A DNA stretch of 53,043 bases from Enterobacter sichuanensis (GCF_002939185.1 NZ_POVL01000038.1:1-53043), one strand, 5' to 3'. Shown: positions 19,016 through 28,357, numbered from the stretch's first letter. Notes: generated by a model not told the origin, from the sequence alone. Numbers and translations: made by a program.

Positions 19016-20821
19016 TTATCGCCGCTCAGCGGGAAGTCTGGCGGCTTTGTTGACGTCATACCACCAGGTATCAAAGCCGAGGGAATAGACCGGGCGCACG
19101 GCAGGCACGGAGAACTTGTCCCAGCGCGCGAGGCGGTCTTCGCCCATGTACCACATCGGCAGCATGTAGTAATTCCAGGTTAACACTCTGTCGAGGGCGC
19201 GCCCAAGCGGCACGAGCTTTTCTTTATCTCCCTGCGCCGCCACAATTTTCGCAATCAGCGCATCAATCGCCGGGCTTTTTACGCCCGGAGCATTGTACGA
19301 GGAGTCGATGTAGCGGGAGGCCCAGGAGATTTGCAGGTCCGAGCTGGGCCACGGGTGCGCGGGCCACAGGCGCTGCATCATGTCGTAATCCCGGCTGCGC
19401 ATGCGGCTGGTGATCTGGGCGTTATCGACCTGGCGAATGTTCATGGTTACGCCCAGACGCTCAAGATTATGCTTAAACGGCAGTACCCACTGATCGTTAC
19501 CCCCCGACGAAAGCAGCAGTTCAAAGCTGAGAGGCTGACCCGTTTTGGCATTAACCCGTTTTTGATTCTTCAGGTGCCAGCCTGCATCATCCAGCAGCTT
19601 GCTGGCTTTCAGCAGGTTGTCGCGATCGTAACCGTCACCGTTTGACGCGGGCGGCTGAAAGACACGGGTGAACACCTGCGGGGGGAGCTCGGCTTTCAGC
19701 GGCGTCAGAAGGGCCAGTTCGTCCGCTTTCGGATAATCACGCGCGGCATACTCGGTATTTTGAAAATAACTGTTAGCGCGGCTGTAAGCGCCATAAAACA
19801 GCGCTTTGTTCATCCATTCAAAATCAAAGGCCAGGGTAATGGCTTCCCGCACCCGGCGGTCAGTAAATACCGGACGCTGAATATTAAACGCCAGCCAGCG
19901 CGTGTCCTGGGCAGACGCATTTTTGTGTTCGTCCTTAACGATATAGCCTTTGGCGAAATTTTTCCCGATATAGCGGGTCGCCCAGTTTTTGGCGCTGCTC
20001 TCTACGCGTAAATCGAAGGCACCGGCTTTGAACGCCTCAAACGCCACGTTATCGTCAAGGTAGTAGTCATAGCGAAGGGTGTCGAAGTTCCAGCGCCCGC
20101 GGTTTACCGGCAGGTCAGCCGCCCAGTAGTCTTTAACGCGGGAGTAGACCACATACTGCCCCATGCGCCAGTCGGTGATGCGATAGGGACCGCCTGCCAG
20201 CGGTGGCGTCGAGAGCGGGTCGCTTAGCTTATGATTCTTCCAGAACGATTCAGGCATCACGGGCAGCGAGAACAGACTAAGCATATTCTCTTTGTTCGGT
20301 TCGCTCAGCTCAATGCGTACGGTCAGCGGCGCAATGGCTCTGACTGACGCCCCCTTATAGACAATGCGGAACTGGGGAACGCCTTCGGTCATAAATTTAT
20401 GAAAGGTGAAGGCGACGTCACTGGCCTTAACCGGTGTGCCATCGTGAAAACGTGCCCGGGGGTTCAGGGTGATTTCCGCCCAGGCGAAGTTATCGGCATA
20501 ACGCACATTCCCGGCAATCAGCGGATAGTAGCTGCCGGGCTCATCATCAGACGTGACAAAGAGCGTATCGTAAAGCGATTCCGTTCGCGCCGCCGCCACC
20601 CCACGCAGGGCGAAGCGGTTAAAGTTGTCGAACGTTCCCGTGGCGGAAAGCGTGACCTTTCCGCCTTTCGGCGCGTCAGGGTTAACGTAATCGAAGTGGG
20701 TAAAATTGACGGCGTATTTCGGCTCGCCAATCACCGCGAAGGCGATATTTTCTTTGATGGCTTGCGCCTGGCTGGACAGGCTCGTGAATGCCAACATCAG
20801 CAACATAACGCGCATAAGCAT
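19016..20821 (-). CDS. yejA: YejA, periplasmic peptide-binding protein of YejABEF
   Basis: A periplasmic solute-binding protein (SBP family 5) of 601 aa that delivers oligopeptides to YejBEF. The signal peptide covers about residues 1-21 and ends in SQAQA. The mature protein has the family features YVNPDAPKGGKVTLSATGTF and RGVAAARTESLYDTL. An in-frame ATG at 20815 is an alternative start. It is the first gene of the minus-strand operon yejA-yejB-yejE-yejF. The 74-bp gap to pdeN probably holds the promoter. Confidence 0.94.
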   Translation of the reverse strand: MLMRVMLLMLAFTSLSSQAQAIKENIAFAVIGEPKYAVNFTHFDYVNPDAPKGGKVTLSATGTFDNFNRFALRGVAAARTESLYDTLFVTSDDEPGSYYPLIAGNVRYADNFAWAEITLNPRARFHDGTPVKASDVAFTFHKFMTEGVPQFRIVYKGASVRAIAPLTVRIELSEPNKENMLSLFSLPVMPESFWKNHKLSDPLSTPPLAGGPYRITDWRMGQYVVYSRVKDYWAADLPVNRGRWNFDTLRYDYYLDDNVAFEAFKAGAFDLRVESSAKNWATRYIGKNFAKGYIVKDEHKNASAQDTRWLAFNIQRPVFTDRRVREAITLAFDFEWMNKALFYGAYSRANSYFQNTEYAARDYPKADELALLTPLKAELPPQVFTRVFQPPASNGDGYDRDNLLKASKLLDDAGWHLKNQKRVNAKTGQPLSFELLLSSGGNDQWVLPFKHNLERLGVTMNIRQVDNAQITSRMRSRDYDMMQRLWPAHPWPSSDLQISWASRYIDSSYNAPGVKSPAIDALIAKIVAAQGDKEKLVPLGRALDRVLTWNYYMLPMWYMGEDRLARWDKFSVPAVRPVYSLGFDTWWYDVNKAARLPAERR

Positions 20822-20895
20822 CTCGCGGCGGCTCCCTCTTTTACAGACCGGCTCGGTTAAGCTGAATAATAAGTGACGCCGCAGGCAATGTGAAA

Positions 20896-22452
20896 TTATT
20901 CACCGTCGGGTGACACGTCCGGTCGCCATTCACGGAACTGTGCCAGCGGCATCGGGCGGCTAATCCAGTATCCCTGCAGGAAGTTGACGCCATGTTCACG
21001 CAGCCAGGCGGCCTGTTCCGGCGTTTCCACCCCTTCGGCGACGGTCGACATATTCAGTCGCCTTGCCAGCGTGAGCACGGCATCCAGCACCGGCGAGGTT
21101 ACGGTCTCGGTACCAATGGCATTCACGAAACCGCGGTCGATTTTGAGATAGTCCATGGTGAAATGCTCAAGATAAATTAGCGCACTGTGGCCCGTACCAA
21201 AATCATCAATGGCTATCTCAAAGCCTTCATTATGCAGCCACTCGAAGAGGCTGTTGGCTTCCCGATGGTTAAGCATGTCGCGCTCGGTAATTTCCAGCAC
21301 GATCTGGAAGTAATCCGGCGGCAGTAGCGCTTTGAAGGTGCGCATATCGTCTTTGAAGCTTTCCGCATGCAGATGTCCGGGCGCAATGTTGATCCCCACT
21401 TTTGCTCCAGGGGGAAGAAGGGTCTGTAACACGGGGGCATCGTGAATAATCAGATCAAAGAGATGCAGCGTCAGCGGGACAATCAGCTTCTGCGCTTCAG
21501 CGAAGTTGATAAATGCATCTGGCGGAATTTCTCCCATTGTCGGATGTTTCCAGCGCATCAGCACTTCAAGCCCGGTCATCCGGAGCGATTTGGCATCAAC
21601 GACGGGCTGATAAACCACATAAAACTGACCACGCTTAATGGCGCTTAAAATCTCTTTACCCGGATTGAGCCGAATGCTGAGGATGTAGTAATTGAGCGAT
21701 CCGGCAGCAATACCGCATACCAGCCCGAAGAACAGGGCATAGAGAATTTCATCGCTGGTCCACGCGTCCGCATACAGTTTTATGGTCAGGGGGACCTCTT
21801 TCAGCGTCGCGGTGCGGGCCGGGATATCATGTAAATCATGCGCTTTGACTAGCCTGCTGGATCGCGTTGACAACGCATTATCACCAATAATGATGGCAAT
21901 GCCCGCAAACTCGTCCTGACGCGCGGTATAGAGCAGGTAAGGCGTCAGATTGATATTCACCGAGGTGAACACACCGCCATCCTTCACTAACGGGTTACGG
22001 TACCAGATGGCAATCGCGGGTTTATTGGGCAACATCGGGGTGCCCGGTAGCAACGCCATATCGATCGGTTTACCGATGTGCAGCTCCGGTATCAGCTCCT
22101 CCATCGGAACATTCATCGGGCCGGTGGCCGATGAGCAAAATGCCATTTTGTCTCTTACCAGCAGGAAGGCGCGAACGTTAATGCTAAAGGCGGCGCGCGA
22201 GGTGAGCTCCTGATTGACCTCCTGGCAGGTGTTCAACGTGAGCGGCTGGAGAATATCGACAGCGTTTTTTAACTCATCGAAATAGCTCTCCATATAGATG
22301 GAGATATCGTGAATCAGGGTGTCGAATTTGGTTTCCCGCTTGTGGTAGCTCCAGAAAAACTGCAATGACCCGAGGAGCAGGGCGGCGATAAGACCCGTGA
22401 TAATGCTGATGAACAGAATCTTGCGATTGCTGGAAAAGTAGCGGGTGAACAT
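20896..22452 (-). CDS. pdeN: CSS-motif cyclic-di-GMP phosphodiesterase PdeN (Rtn)
   Basis: An inner-membrane enzyme that degrades cyclic di-GMP. The protein is 518 aa. Membrane helix 1 (about residues 11-33) and helix 2 (about 236-260) flank a periplasmic CSS domain with C106-S107-S108, and Cys76 is its likely redox partner. The cytoplasmic EAL domain starts near residue 275. E296 is the catalytic Glu in the variant signature EVL, and IDDFGTGHS and EITERDM metal-site motifs are present. ATG at 22452 fits the family; an in-frame start at 22551 would run through the mepS terminator. In E. coli, CSS-type PDEs respond to the periplasmic DsbA/DsbB redox state. Confidence 0.93.
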   Translation of the reverse strand: MFTRYFSSNRKILFISIITGLIAALLLGSLQFFWSYHKRETKFDTLIHDISIYMESYFDELKNAVDILQPLTLNTCQEVNQELTSRAAFSINVRAFLLVRDKMAFCSSATGPMNVPMEELIPELHIGKPIDMALLPGTPMLPNKPAIAIWYRNPLVKDGGVFTSVNINLTPYLLYTARQDEFAGIAIIIGDNALSTRSSRLVKAHDLHDIPARTATLKEVPLTIKLYADAWTSDEILYALFFGLVCGIAAGSLNYYILSIRLNPGKEILSAIKRGQFYVVYQPVVDAKSLRMTGLEVLMRWKHPTMGEIPPDAFINFAEAQKLIVPLTLHLFDLIIHDAPVLQTLLPPGAKVGINIAPGHLHAESFKDDMRTFKALLPPDYFQIVLEITERDMLNHREANSLFEWLHNEGFEIAIDDFGTGHSALIYLEHFTMDYLKIDRGFVNAIGTETVTSPVLDAVLTLARRLNMSTVAEGVETPEQAAWLREHGVNFLQGYWISRPMPLAQFREWRPDVSPDGE

Positions 22453-22501
22453 AGACGTCGTGATTCCTGAAATGCCGCTGGATGTATTCAGTGTAACGGG
22501 C

Positions 22502-22533
22502 AAAAAAAAACACTGCCGAAGCAGTGCTTTTTT
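22502..22533 (-). terminator. Intrinsic terminator of mepS
   Basis: CACTGC (22511-22516) and GCAGTG (22521-22526) pair around CGAA, which reads as the stable TTCG tetraloop on the minus strand. A run of nine A bases (22502-22510) gives the U-tract for the minus-strand transcript. Confidence 0.9.
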
Positions 22534-22578
22534 CATCGTATCGCCAGCCAAGGGATAACCAACGATACAATTGTCATC

Positions 22579-23148
22579 TTAACTGCGGGTCAGAACACGG
22601 CGCGCTTCGTTGTAACGCTTCTTCCAGTACGGTTCGTTCATGCTGGAAATGGTCACACCGCTGCTGGTGGAGGCATGTACAAACTGGTCATTACCAATGT
22701 AGATGCCAACATGACGACCTGTAGAACCTGCGCGGAACAGAACTAAATCACCGGTGCGCAGTTTCGTACGTGAAATCGACTTGCCCATCTCCTGCTGTTC
22801 ATACGTTGAACGCGGAAGGTCTAACCCAAACTGCTCACGGAACGTACGCTGTACAAAACCGGAACAATCAATACCTGTTTTTGTGCTGCCGCCAAGACGA
22901 TAACGCACGCCTTTCCAGCTAGCATACTGGTCCATAATGCGGGACTTCACGTCCAGATTACGTACCATATTTTCAAATTCATCCTGAGAGGCTTGCAGTG
23001 ACGAGGAATCTTCCATTCCCACAACACGCGTCTCAGGATGCATATTCTTTGCGGTGTTCGATGTACTACATGCAGACAACAGTACCGCGACTGCTATCGC
23101 CGGGATCCCCCGTAAGATATATCTCAGAAACGGTTGAGATTTGACCAT
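22579..23148 (-). CDS. mepS: Murein DD-endopeptidase MepS (Spr), lipoprotein
   Basis: An outer-membrane lipoprotein that cleaves D-Ala-mDAP crosslinks so that new murein can be inserted; in E. coli its level is set by NlpI/Prc proteolysis. The protein is 189 aa. The lipobox is LLSAC with Cys27. The NlpC/P60 domain has Cys95 in DCSGF, His146 in RHVGIY and His158 in FVHAS, the catalytic triad. It is transcribed alone, between a long 427-bp upstream gap and a strong terminator. Confidence 0.96.
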   Translation of the reverse strand: MVKSQPFLRYILRGIPAIAVAVLLSACSTSNTAKNMHPETRVVGMEDSSSLQASQDEFENMVRNLDVKSRIMDQYASWKGVRYRLGGSTKTGIDCSGFVQRTFREQFGLDLPRSTYEQQEMGKSISRTKLRTGDLVLFRAGSTGRHVGIYIGNDQFVHASTSSGVTISSMNEPYWKKRYNEARRVLTRS

Positions 23149-23575
23149 TTTGTTTATTTTCCCTTGAAGTCCTTAACGACAAATATCGTTATAAAAATGC
23201 CAAACGTGACGAGACTAATTATCTGTTCACATTGAGACAATTCTTTCTGATCACATTTGTGGCACAGCGCACAAAATTATTCACCAGCGAAATCATTATC
23301 TCTATGGGGCAAAACGAGTTCGAGATTAACCGATTGCCCGGGGTATTGCGAGTAAAAAAAGCCTTTTTTTTATAAGAAATTGTGATACAGAAAGTAAAAA
23401 TCCGTAATTGCTTAAAATACGGTCAGATCCGACGCGTTATCGCGCAATTGCTTCATTTTTATCATGAAACTGATGACAGGAATATGACAGCGCGAAACGA
23501 TCGTGGCGGGAAGGCTATCAGGGATCATGTCGATCCCTGATGATTAACGTTAATTTGAGTTAGATGTTTGTTTAA
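23149..23575. other. Long AT-rich gap between lpxT and mepS
   Basis: A 427-base region without any convincing ORF. It must hold the mepS promoter in its left part. It also contains an A-run/T-run stretch (near 23355-23373), two tandem palindromic elements just after lpxT (see the hairpin at 23517), and a CGCG-TTAT-CGCG element near 23434. A promoter or a small RNA could be hidden here; I cannot identify one. Confidence 0.5.
23517..23554. repeat. Perfect 10-bp hairpin followed by a 12-bp palindrome
   Basis: ATCAGGGATC (23517-23526) and GATCCCTGAT (23532-23541) are perfect arms around ATGTC. One base later, ATTAACGTTAAT (23543-23554) is a perfect palindrome. It lies 22-59 bases beyond the lpxT stop. 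There is no T-run in the lpxT direction, so it is not a standard terminator. Confidence 0.75.
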
Positions 23576-24277
23576 TTATTGTTGCTTTTTGCCCGGAAGA
23601 TAGCGATCGAACAGGGCTATTATTCTGTCACTCAGTGGCGTCATCAGACACCACGGCAACGCAATCAGCGCAACGGAGAGCGAACCGACGGCAATATCGC
23701 TGAACCAGTGGGCGCCAATCATTACGCGCGGGAATGCAAAAACCACAAAAATAATCAGGGCTATTGCAAAGGCTTTTCTGCCGAAATAGCGAAGCATTAT
23801 TGCGGAAAAAATAAGCAACATCATCCCGTGATCGCCGGGGAAACTGTCCTTCGACGCGTCTTTTGTCGGAATATGCAGCAGCTCGCTGACGCGATAAATA
23901 TCGGTGAAGAATAGCGTTGGGCTTGAACGTTTAACCGGAATAATCGCGGTAGCCAGCTGGTTAATGATGACCGCGAACAGCAGCATCACCAGACCGATAA
24001 TCAGAATGCGTCGACGTCCCGCGTTATCGGCTTTCAGCCAGAATGAGAGCATCAGGCAGCCCATGGCCAGCAGAGAGAAGCCGTCGAAGGCGCGGTTGTT
24101 GGTGAGAGCCACCAGCCACAGGAAGGCGTTGCTCTTAACCAGCTCCTGGTTGAAGAAGTGAAAAATGGTCGAATCCAGCGGGAACCAGAAACCATGATTC
24201 GCCGGGATATACCAGGAGAAGAAAAGCGCCAGACCGGCGACATTAAGCAGTAATATCAGGGGAAATCGCGTTGTCAT
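23576..24277 (-). CDS. lpxT: LpxT, lipid A 1-diphosphate synthase
   Basis: An inner-membrane PAP2-family phosphotransferase that moves phosphate from undecaprenyl pyrophosphate to the 1-position of lipid A and so helps recycle the carrier. The protein is 233 aa with about six membrane segments. The three PAP2 motifs are KRSSPTLFF, SFPGDHGMM and RVMIGAHWFSD, with both catalytic His present. ATG at 24277 aligns with E. coli LpxT; ATG at 24289 is in frame and cannot be excluded, since neither has a clear Shine-Dalgarno. In E. coli, LpxT is inhibited post-translationally by PmrR. Confidence 0.93.
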   Translation of the reverse strand: MTTRFPLILLLNVAGLALFFSWYIPANHGFWFPLDSTIFHFFNQELVKSNAFLWLVALTNNRAFDGFSLLAMGCLMLSFWLKADNAGRRRILIIGLVMLLFAVIINQLATAIIPVKRSSPTLFFTDIYRVSELLHIPTKDASKDSFPGDHGMMLLIFSAIMLRYFGRKAFAIALIIFVVFAFPRVMIGAHWFSDIAVGSLSVALIALPWCLMTPLSDRIIALFDRYLPGKKQQ

Positions 24278-24310
24278 AACATTCAGCATAGAGTGAAAAC
24301 TGGGGCAACG

Positions 24311-25297
24311 TTAGCCGCCCGAACTTAAACGAATCTTCAACAGGCTGGACTGCAGGGCATTCCAGTCGGTGTTAACCGCACTAATTAACTCTATACGGCT
24401 GTCCGGCGGCGCCACGTTTTGCGTTTCAATGAAGAAATCGTCGCCCTGGCGGTTAATCCGTACCAGTCCATCCGGCGTGCGCATAATCCCTTTCACGCGA
24501 TCGACGGGGGCAAGTCTGGCCCACTCCAGGATCCCAATGGTGTCGAAGACTGTTTCAGCATCAAAGATCCAGCCGCAGGCCTGATATCCCTGACCGCTAT
24601 TCAGATTGCGGCGCCAGCGCTGATGCTCCGGCAGACTGAGGGCAGCCAGACCCTGCTTAACCGGATGACTGTGCGCGTGCTCCGCGCTGGCGGGCAGCTC
24701 GGTGAGGTTCAGACGAGGAAGATCAAGCAGGGCGCTGTCTATTTTCCCCTGGGTGGTCTGTACCCGCGTACGATTACCGCCGAAATGCTGCCACCACGCT
24801 TCCAGTGCCGCCTGACTTTCAGCCGTGGCGCGATCTTCTTTATTGGCGACGATAATGTCAGCCGAGGCGAGCTGGTCGCGGAAGTTCTCATTGGCGACGG
24901 CTTTTTCATCGAGCAACTGGCGTGGATCGAGCAGACACAGGGTGGCGCGCAGATCGATCCACGGCTCGTAAACCGGGGCGGTCAGTAGATCGAGGATCTG
25001 CTTCGGGTGGCCCAGTCCGGTGGGTTCAATCAGCAGGCGGTCGGGTTTGCCCTGACGCAGCAGCGTGTTGAGTCCCACCTGCATTGGCAGGCCATTGACG
25101 CAGCACATGCATCCGCCGGGGATCTCTTTAATCATCGCGCCGCTGGATGACAGCAGTGCGCCATCAATGCCTACCTCGCCAAATTCATTGACCAGCACGG
25201 CCCATTTCTCGGCCGGATCTTTAGTTGCCAGCAGGTGAAGAATGGAGGTGGTTTTTCCGCTGCCGAGAAAACCGGTGATGAGGTTGGTTTTGGTCAC
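24311..25297 (-). CDS. yeiR: YeiR, COG0523 zinc-binding GTPase
   Basis: A 328-aa G3E-family P-loop GTPase of the COG0523 group, linked to zinc handling; E. coli YeiR binds zinc and hydrolyses GTP. Walker A is GFLGSGKTT (residues 9-17). The metal site CMCC is at residues 63-66. ANKED is the guanine-specificity motif. A His-containing stretch, AEHAHSHP, in the middle may also bind metal. The C-terminal CobW domain includes GWIFDAETVFDTIGI. No Zur box is obvious in the 123-bp gap to yeiQ. Confidence 0.94.
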   Translation of the reverse strand: MTKTNLITGFLGSGKTTSILHLLATKDPAEKWAVLVNEFGEVGIDGALLSSSGAMIKEIPGGCMCCVNGLPMQVGLNTLLRQGKPDRLLIEPTGLGHPKQILDLLTAPVYEPWIDLRATLCLLDPRQLLDEKAVANENFRDQLASADIIVANKEDRATAESQAALEAWWQHFGGNRTRVQTTQGKIDSALLDLPRLNLTELPASAEHAHSHPVKQGLAALSLPEHQRWRRNLNSGQGYQACGWIFDAETVFDTIGILEWARLAPVDRVKGIMRTPDGLVRINRQGDDFFIETQNVAPPDSRIELISAVNTDWNALQSSLLKIRLSSGG

Positions 25298-25378
25298 GTG
25301 CGCTCCGGGAGAGAAGGGTGATGCGATAACACTGTTCTCTTATCCTGACGAAAAACGTGACCAATGAGAAGGGGAAGG

Positions 25379-25403
25379 GCGAACGGAGACCCTTTCCGTT
25401 CGC
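25379..25403 (-). terminator. Hairpin downstream of yeiQ
   Basis: GCGAACGGA (25379-25387) and TCCGTTCGC (25395-25403) form a perfect 9-bp stem, 17 bases beyond the yeiQ stop. No T-run follows on the minus strand, so it may be a processing or weak terminator structure. Confidence 0.5.
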
Positions 25404-25420
25404 GTTAAGCGCAATAAACG

Positions 25421-26887
25421 TTAAATATTTAACGTTTCAATAACAGCCTGACGCGCGCCGTGGCGGCTGATTCGCTGGTAGGCCTGGTTAACCGCCTCAA
25501 CAAAAACGTGGTTTTGCGCCAGATCGTGGCCAAAGACTTCACTCAGCCCCAGCAGCGCGTTGACGCGATCGGCCTCGTCACTGGCATCAACAACCGTACG
25601 AATTTTATCGCTGAGGGGATCGCGAACATCAATCGCGTTGCCACGGTCGTCGGTGCCGCTGACGTAGCGTATCCAGCCGGCCACGCCGAGCGCCAGCAGT
25701 GGCCACGGCGTTTTTCGCTCAAGATGGATGCGGATCCCGTCCAGCATGCGCTGGGGCAATTTCTGGCTACCGTCCATCGCGATTTGCCAGGTACGGTGCT
25801 GGAGAGCCGGGTTAGCAAAGCGTTCGAGCAGGCTATCGGCGTAGGCGGTGAGGTCGACATCCTGAATACGTAATGTGGGCGCCTGTTCGTCGAGCATGAG
25901 CCGACGGGCGGCATTACGGAAAGAGGGATCCTCCATACATTCATTAATGTGCGCATAGCCCGCGAGATACCCGAGGTACGCCAGGAAAGAGTGGCTGCCG
26001 TTGAGCATGCGTAGTTTCATCTGCTCCCACGGCAGTACATCCTGCACCATCTGGACACCTGCCACTTCCCACTCGGGACGGCCCGCGACAAAGTTATCTT
26101 CCACCACCCACTGAATAAACGGTTCGCAACTGATGGCGCACGGATCTTCAACGCCGAGCGCTTCGGTGATTTCCGCAAGCGAAGCGTCAGTCGCGGCGGG
26201 GACAATCCTGTCGACCATCGTGCCCGGAAAACTGACGTGGCTTTCGATCCACTCCGCCAGCGCAGCGGAACGTTTTTGCGCCATGCCCAGCACCGCGTTT
26301 TTCACTACGTGCCCGTTATCCGGGATATTGTCGCAGGAGAGCACGGTAAAGGCGGGCAGGCCACGCTCGTGGCGGCGATGGAGCGCTTCGACCAGAATCC
26401 CCGGGGCAGAATGCGGTTCAGTCGGATTTTCAAGGTCGTGGACGATTCGCGCGTTGTGCAGATCCAGTTTACCGGTCGCAGGATCGATGCAATAGCCTTT
26501 CTCGGTGATGGTGAGCGACACAATCGCGACCTGCGGCTCACAAAATTTCTCAATAATGGCGGACAGGGAGTCCAGCTTTGCGTTCAGGCATTCATGGACG
26601 GCGCCGACGATAATCGGCTGATTGCCGTCTGCACCTTTCTCCAGCACGGTAAACAGATGATCCTGCGCGCGCAGCTGGCTCATCAGCACATCACCGCTAA
26701 AGAGGCTGATCTCACAGATCCCCCAGTCGCCGCCTTTTTCATTCAGCACCCGGTTTGTTAACAAGGCCTGATGCGCGCGGTGAAAGGCGCCAAAGCCAAA
26801 ATGAACGATGCGGGAGCGTAACTGCGCGCGATCGTAGCGAGGTTGCTGAACGTGAGCAGGCAGCGAGGTGGAGGCAATTGTCTTCAT
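25421..26887 (-). CDS. yeiQ: YeiQ, mannitol dehydrogenase family oxidoreductase (fructuronate reductase-like)
   Basis: A 488-aa NAD-dependent polyol dehydrogenase of the UxuB/MtlD long-chain family. The N-terminal Rossmann segment is RIVHFGFGAFHRAHQ, and the catalytic-domain stretch KLRMLNGSHSFLAYLGYLAG contains the conserved Lys, Asn and His. In E. coli, YeiQ is a homologue of fructuronate reductase UxuB. Here it is divergent from uxuA, which uses the product of that reaction (D-mannonate), so a role in hexuronate use is well supported by context. ATG at 26887 (MKTIAS) fits best. Confidence 0.9.
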   Translation of the reverse strand: MKTIASTSLPAHVQQPRYDRAQLRSRIVHFGFGAFHRAHQALLTNRVLNEKGGDWGICEISLFSGDVLMSQLRAQDHLFTVLEKGADGNQPIIVGAVHECLNAKLDSLSAIIEKFCEPQVAIVSLTITEKGYCIDPATGKLDLHNARIVHDLENPTEPHSAPGILVEALHRRHERGLPAFTVLSCDNIPDNGHVVKNAVLGMAQKRSAALAEWIESHVSFPGTMVDRIVPAATDASLAEITEALGVEDPCAISCEPFIQWVVEDNFVAGRPEWEVAGVQMVQDVLPWEQMKLRMLNGSHSFLAYLGYLAGYAHINECMEDPSFRNAARRLMLDEQAPTLRIQDVDLTAYADSLLERFANPALQHRTWQIAMDGSQKLPQRMLDGIRIHLERKTPWPLLALGVAGWIRYVSGTDDRGNAIDVRDPLSDKIRTVVDASDEADRVNALLGLSEVFGHDLAQNHVFVEAVNQAYQRISRHGARQAVIETLNI

Positions 26888-26950
26888 GAAATACACACCT
26901 GATTAACCATTAATTAACAATGCCAGTGTAAAGTTATATGACAACAAATA

Positions 26951-26960
26951 AAATTGGTGA
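26951..26960. promoter_or_regulatory. Candidate second UxuR/ExuR-like half-site
   Basis: AAATTGGTGA carries the AATTGGT half of the hexuronate repressor motif, 63 bp from the yeiQ start. The other half-site is poorly matched, so this is a weak call. Confidence 0.35.
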
Positions 26961-26979
26961 GCCGTAAATATCCCGGTTC

Positions 26980-26995
26980 TGTGAGTTTGATCAAT
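26980..26995. promoter_or_regulatory. Candidate CRP site in the yeiQ-uxuA divergon
   Basis: TGTGAGTTTGATCAAT matches the left CRP half perfectly and the right half at three of five bases. If the uxuA -10 is at 27035-27040, the site is centred near -60, a usual class I position. Confidence 0.5.
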
Positions 26996-27012
26996 CAATG
27001 TGTGGCGGTGTA

Positions 27013-27040
27013 TTGACCCTTTATGGCAAACATGTATGGT
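27013..27040 (+). promoter_or_regulatory. Candidate uxuA promoter
   Basis: TTGACC (27013-27018) and TATGGT (27035-27040) are separated by 16 bp. The -35 is close to consensus and the -10 is moderate, as expected for an activator-dependent promoter. Confidence 0.45.
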
Positions 27041-27059
27041 AGTCGTCATCGCATTAACA

Positions 27060-27076
27060 TGTATTGGTATAACAAC
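27060..27076. promoter_or_regulatory. Candidate UxuR/ExuR operator before uxuA
   Basis: The segment reads TGTATTGGTATAACAAC, close to the ATTGGTATACCAAT motif that I recall for UxuR and ExuR in enterobacteria. It lies 15 bp upstream of the uxuA ATG and downstream of the candidate promoter, a typical repressor position. Confidence 0.55.
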
Positions 27077-27091
27077 TTGAGGGGTGGGGTA

Positions 27092-28282
27092 ATGGAACAA
27101 ACCTGGCGTTGGTACGGGCCGAACGATCCGGTTTCTCTTGATGATGTGCGTCAGGCTGGCGCAACGGGTGTTGTCACGGCGCTGCATCACATTCCTAACG
27201 GTCAGGTCTGGCCGGTGGAGGAAATTAAACAGCGCCAGGCCCTGCTGGCGGAGAAGGGATTAACCTGGTCTGTCGTGGAAAGTATTCCGGTTCATGAGGA
27301 TATCAAAACCCATACCGGGGAGTATCAGACCTGGATTGCGAACTATCAGCAGAGCATTCGTAACCTTGCGGCCTGCGGCATTGATACCGTCTGCTATAAC
27401 TTCATGCCGATCCTGGACTGGACGCGCACTGACCTTGAATATCAGATGCCGGACGGTTCAAAAGCGCTGCGTTTCGATCAGATTGCCTTTGCGGCATTCG
27501 AACTGCACATTCTGAAGCGTCCGGGCGCCGAAGCGGACTATACCGCGGAAGAGCAGCAGCAGGCGCTGGCGTGGTTTAACGCGGCAAGCGACGCGGACAT
27601 TGAAAAGCTGACCCGCAATATTATTGCTGGCCTGCCGGGTGCGGAAGAGGGATACACGCTGGATCAGTTCCGCGCGCGTCTGGCGGAGTACGGCGATATT
27701 GATAAGCACCAGCTGCGTGAAAACATGGCGTACTTCCTGCGCGCCATTGTTCCTGTGGCGGAAGAGGTTGGGGTTCGCCTGGCCGTACACCCGGACGATC
27801 CACCGCGTCCGATCCTCGGCCTGCCGCGTATCGTCTCCACGATTGAAGATATGCAGTGGCTGAAGGAGACGGTTAACAGCATCTACAACGGTTTTACCAT
27901 GTGTACCGGCTCCTACGGCGTGCGTGCGGATAACGATCTGGTGCGGATGATTGAAACCTTTGGCGATCGTATCCACTTCACGCATCTGCGTGCGACCTGT
28001 CGTGAAGAGAACCCAAAAACCTTCCACGAAGCCGCGCACCTGGGCGGTGATGTGAATATGGTTGCGGTGGTGGACGCTATTCTGGCGGAAGAGGCGCGTC
28101 GTAAGCAGGCGGGCGATGTACGTCCTATTCCATTCCGTCCCGATCACGGCCACCAGATGCTCGACGATCTGCGTAAGAAAACCAACCCTGGCTATTCGGC
28201 AATTGGCCGTCTGAAAGGGATGGCGGAAGTGCGCGGTGTGGAGCTGGCGCTGAAGATGACGAAGTATCCGGAGCTTCTGTAA
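27092..28282 (+). CDS. uxuA: Mannonate dehydratase
   Basis: Dehydrates D-mannonate to 2-keto-3-deoxygluconate in glucuronate breakdown. The protein is 396 aa. [16 protein letters not shown] is diagnostic for UxuA, and [20 protein letters not shown] carries a metal-binding region of the TIM barrel. [11 protein letters not shown] near the C-terminus is also conserved. The start at 27092 is preceded by GAGGGGTGGGGTA. It is divergent from yeiQ. In E. coli K-12, uxuA sits in uxuAB far from this locus, so this arrangement is a lineage difference. REP elements and a terminator follow. Confidence 0.95.
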   Translation: MEQTWRWYGPNDPVSLDDVRQAGATGVVTALHHIPNGQVWPVEEIKQRQALLAEKGLTWSVVESIPVHEDIKTHTGEYQTWIANYQQSIRNLAACGIDTVCYNFMPILDWTRTDLEYQMPDGSKALRFDQIAFAAFELHILKRPGAEADYTAEEQQQALAWFNAASDADIEKLTRNIIAGLPGAEEGYTLDQFRARLAEYGDIDKHQLRENMAYFLRAIVPVAEEVGVRLAVHPDDPPRPILGLPRIVSTIEDMQWLKETVNSIYNGFTMCTGSYGVRADNDLVRMIETFGDRIHFTHLRATCREENPKTFHEAAHLGGDVNMVAVVDAILAEEARRKQAGDVRPIPFRPDHGHQMLDDLRKKTNPGYSAIGRLKGMAEVRGVELALKMTKYPELL

Positions 28283-28290
28283 GCGAAATT

Positions 28291-28323
28291 ACCGGGTGGC
28301 GGCTTCGCCTTACCCGGCCTACA
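28291..28323 (+). repeat. REP element, left copy
   Basis: The segment begins ACCGGGTGGCGGCTTCGCCT and ends CCCGGCCTAC. It is an enterobacterial REP (palindromic unit). It is inverted relative to the copy at 28358-28387, forming a pair around a terminator. A second such pair is at 46823-46902. Confidence 0.85.
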
Positions 28324-28330
28324 AAAACAC

Positions 28331-28356
28331 AAAAACCGGCTTCAGGGCCGGTTTTT
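28331..28356. terminator. Bidirectional terminator between uxuA and yeiP
   Basis: AAAAACCGGC (28331-28340) and GCCGGTTTTT (28347-28356) form a perfect 10-bp stem around TTCAGG, with A and T runs on either side. It sits inside a pair of inverted REP elements. Confidence 0.9.
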
Positions 28357-28357
28357 C

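Noticed and set aside
23149..23575. A hidden gene in the long lpxT-mepS gap
   Set aside because: No frame of meaningful length with a start and Shine-Dalgarno is present on either strand; the region looks regulatory.
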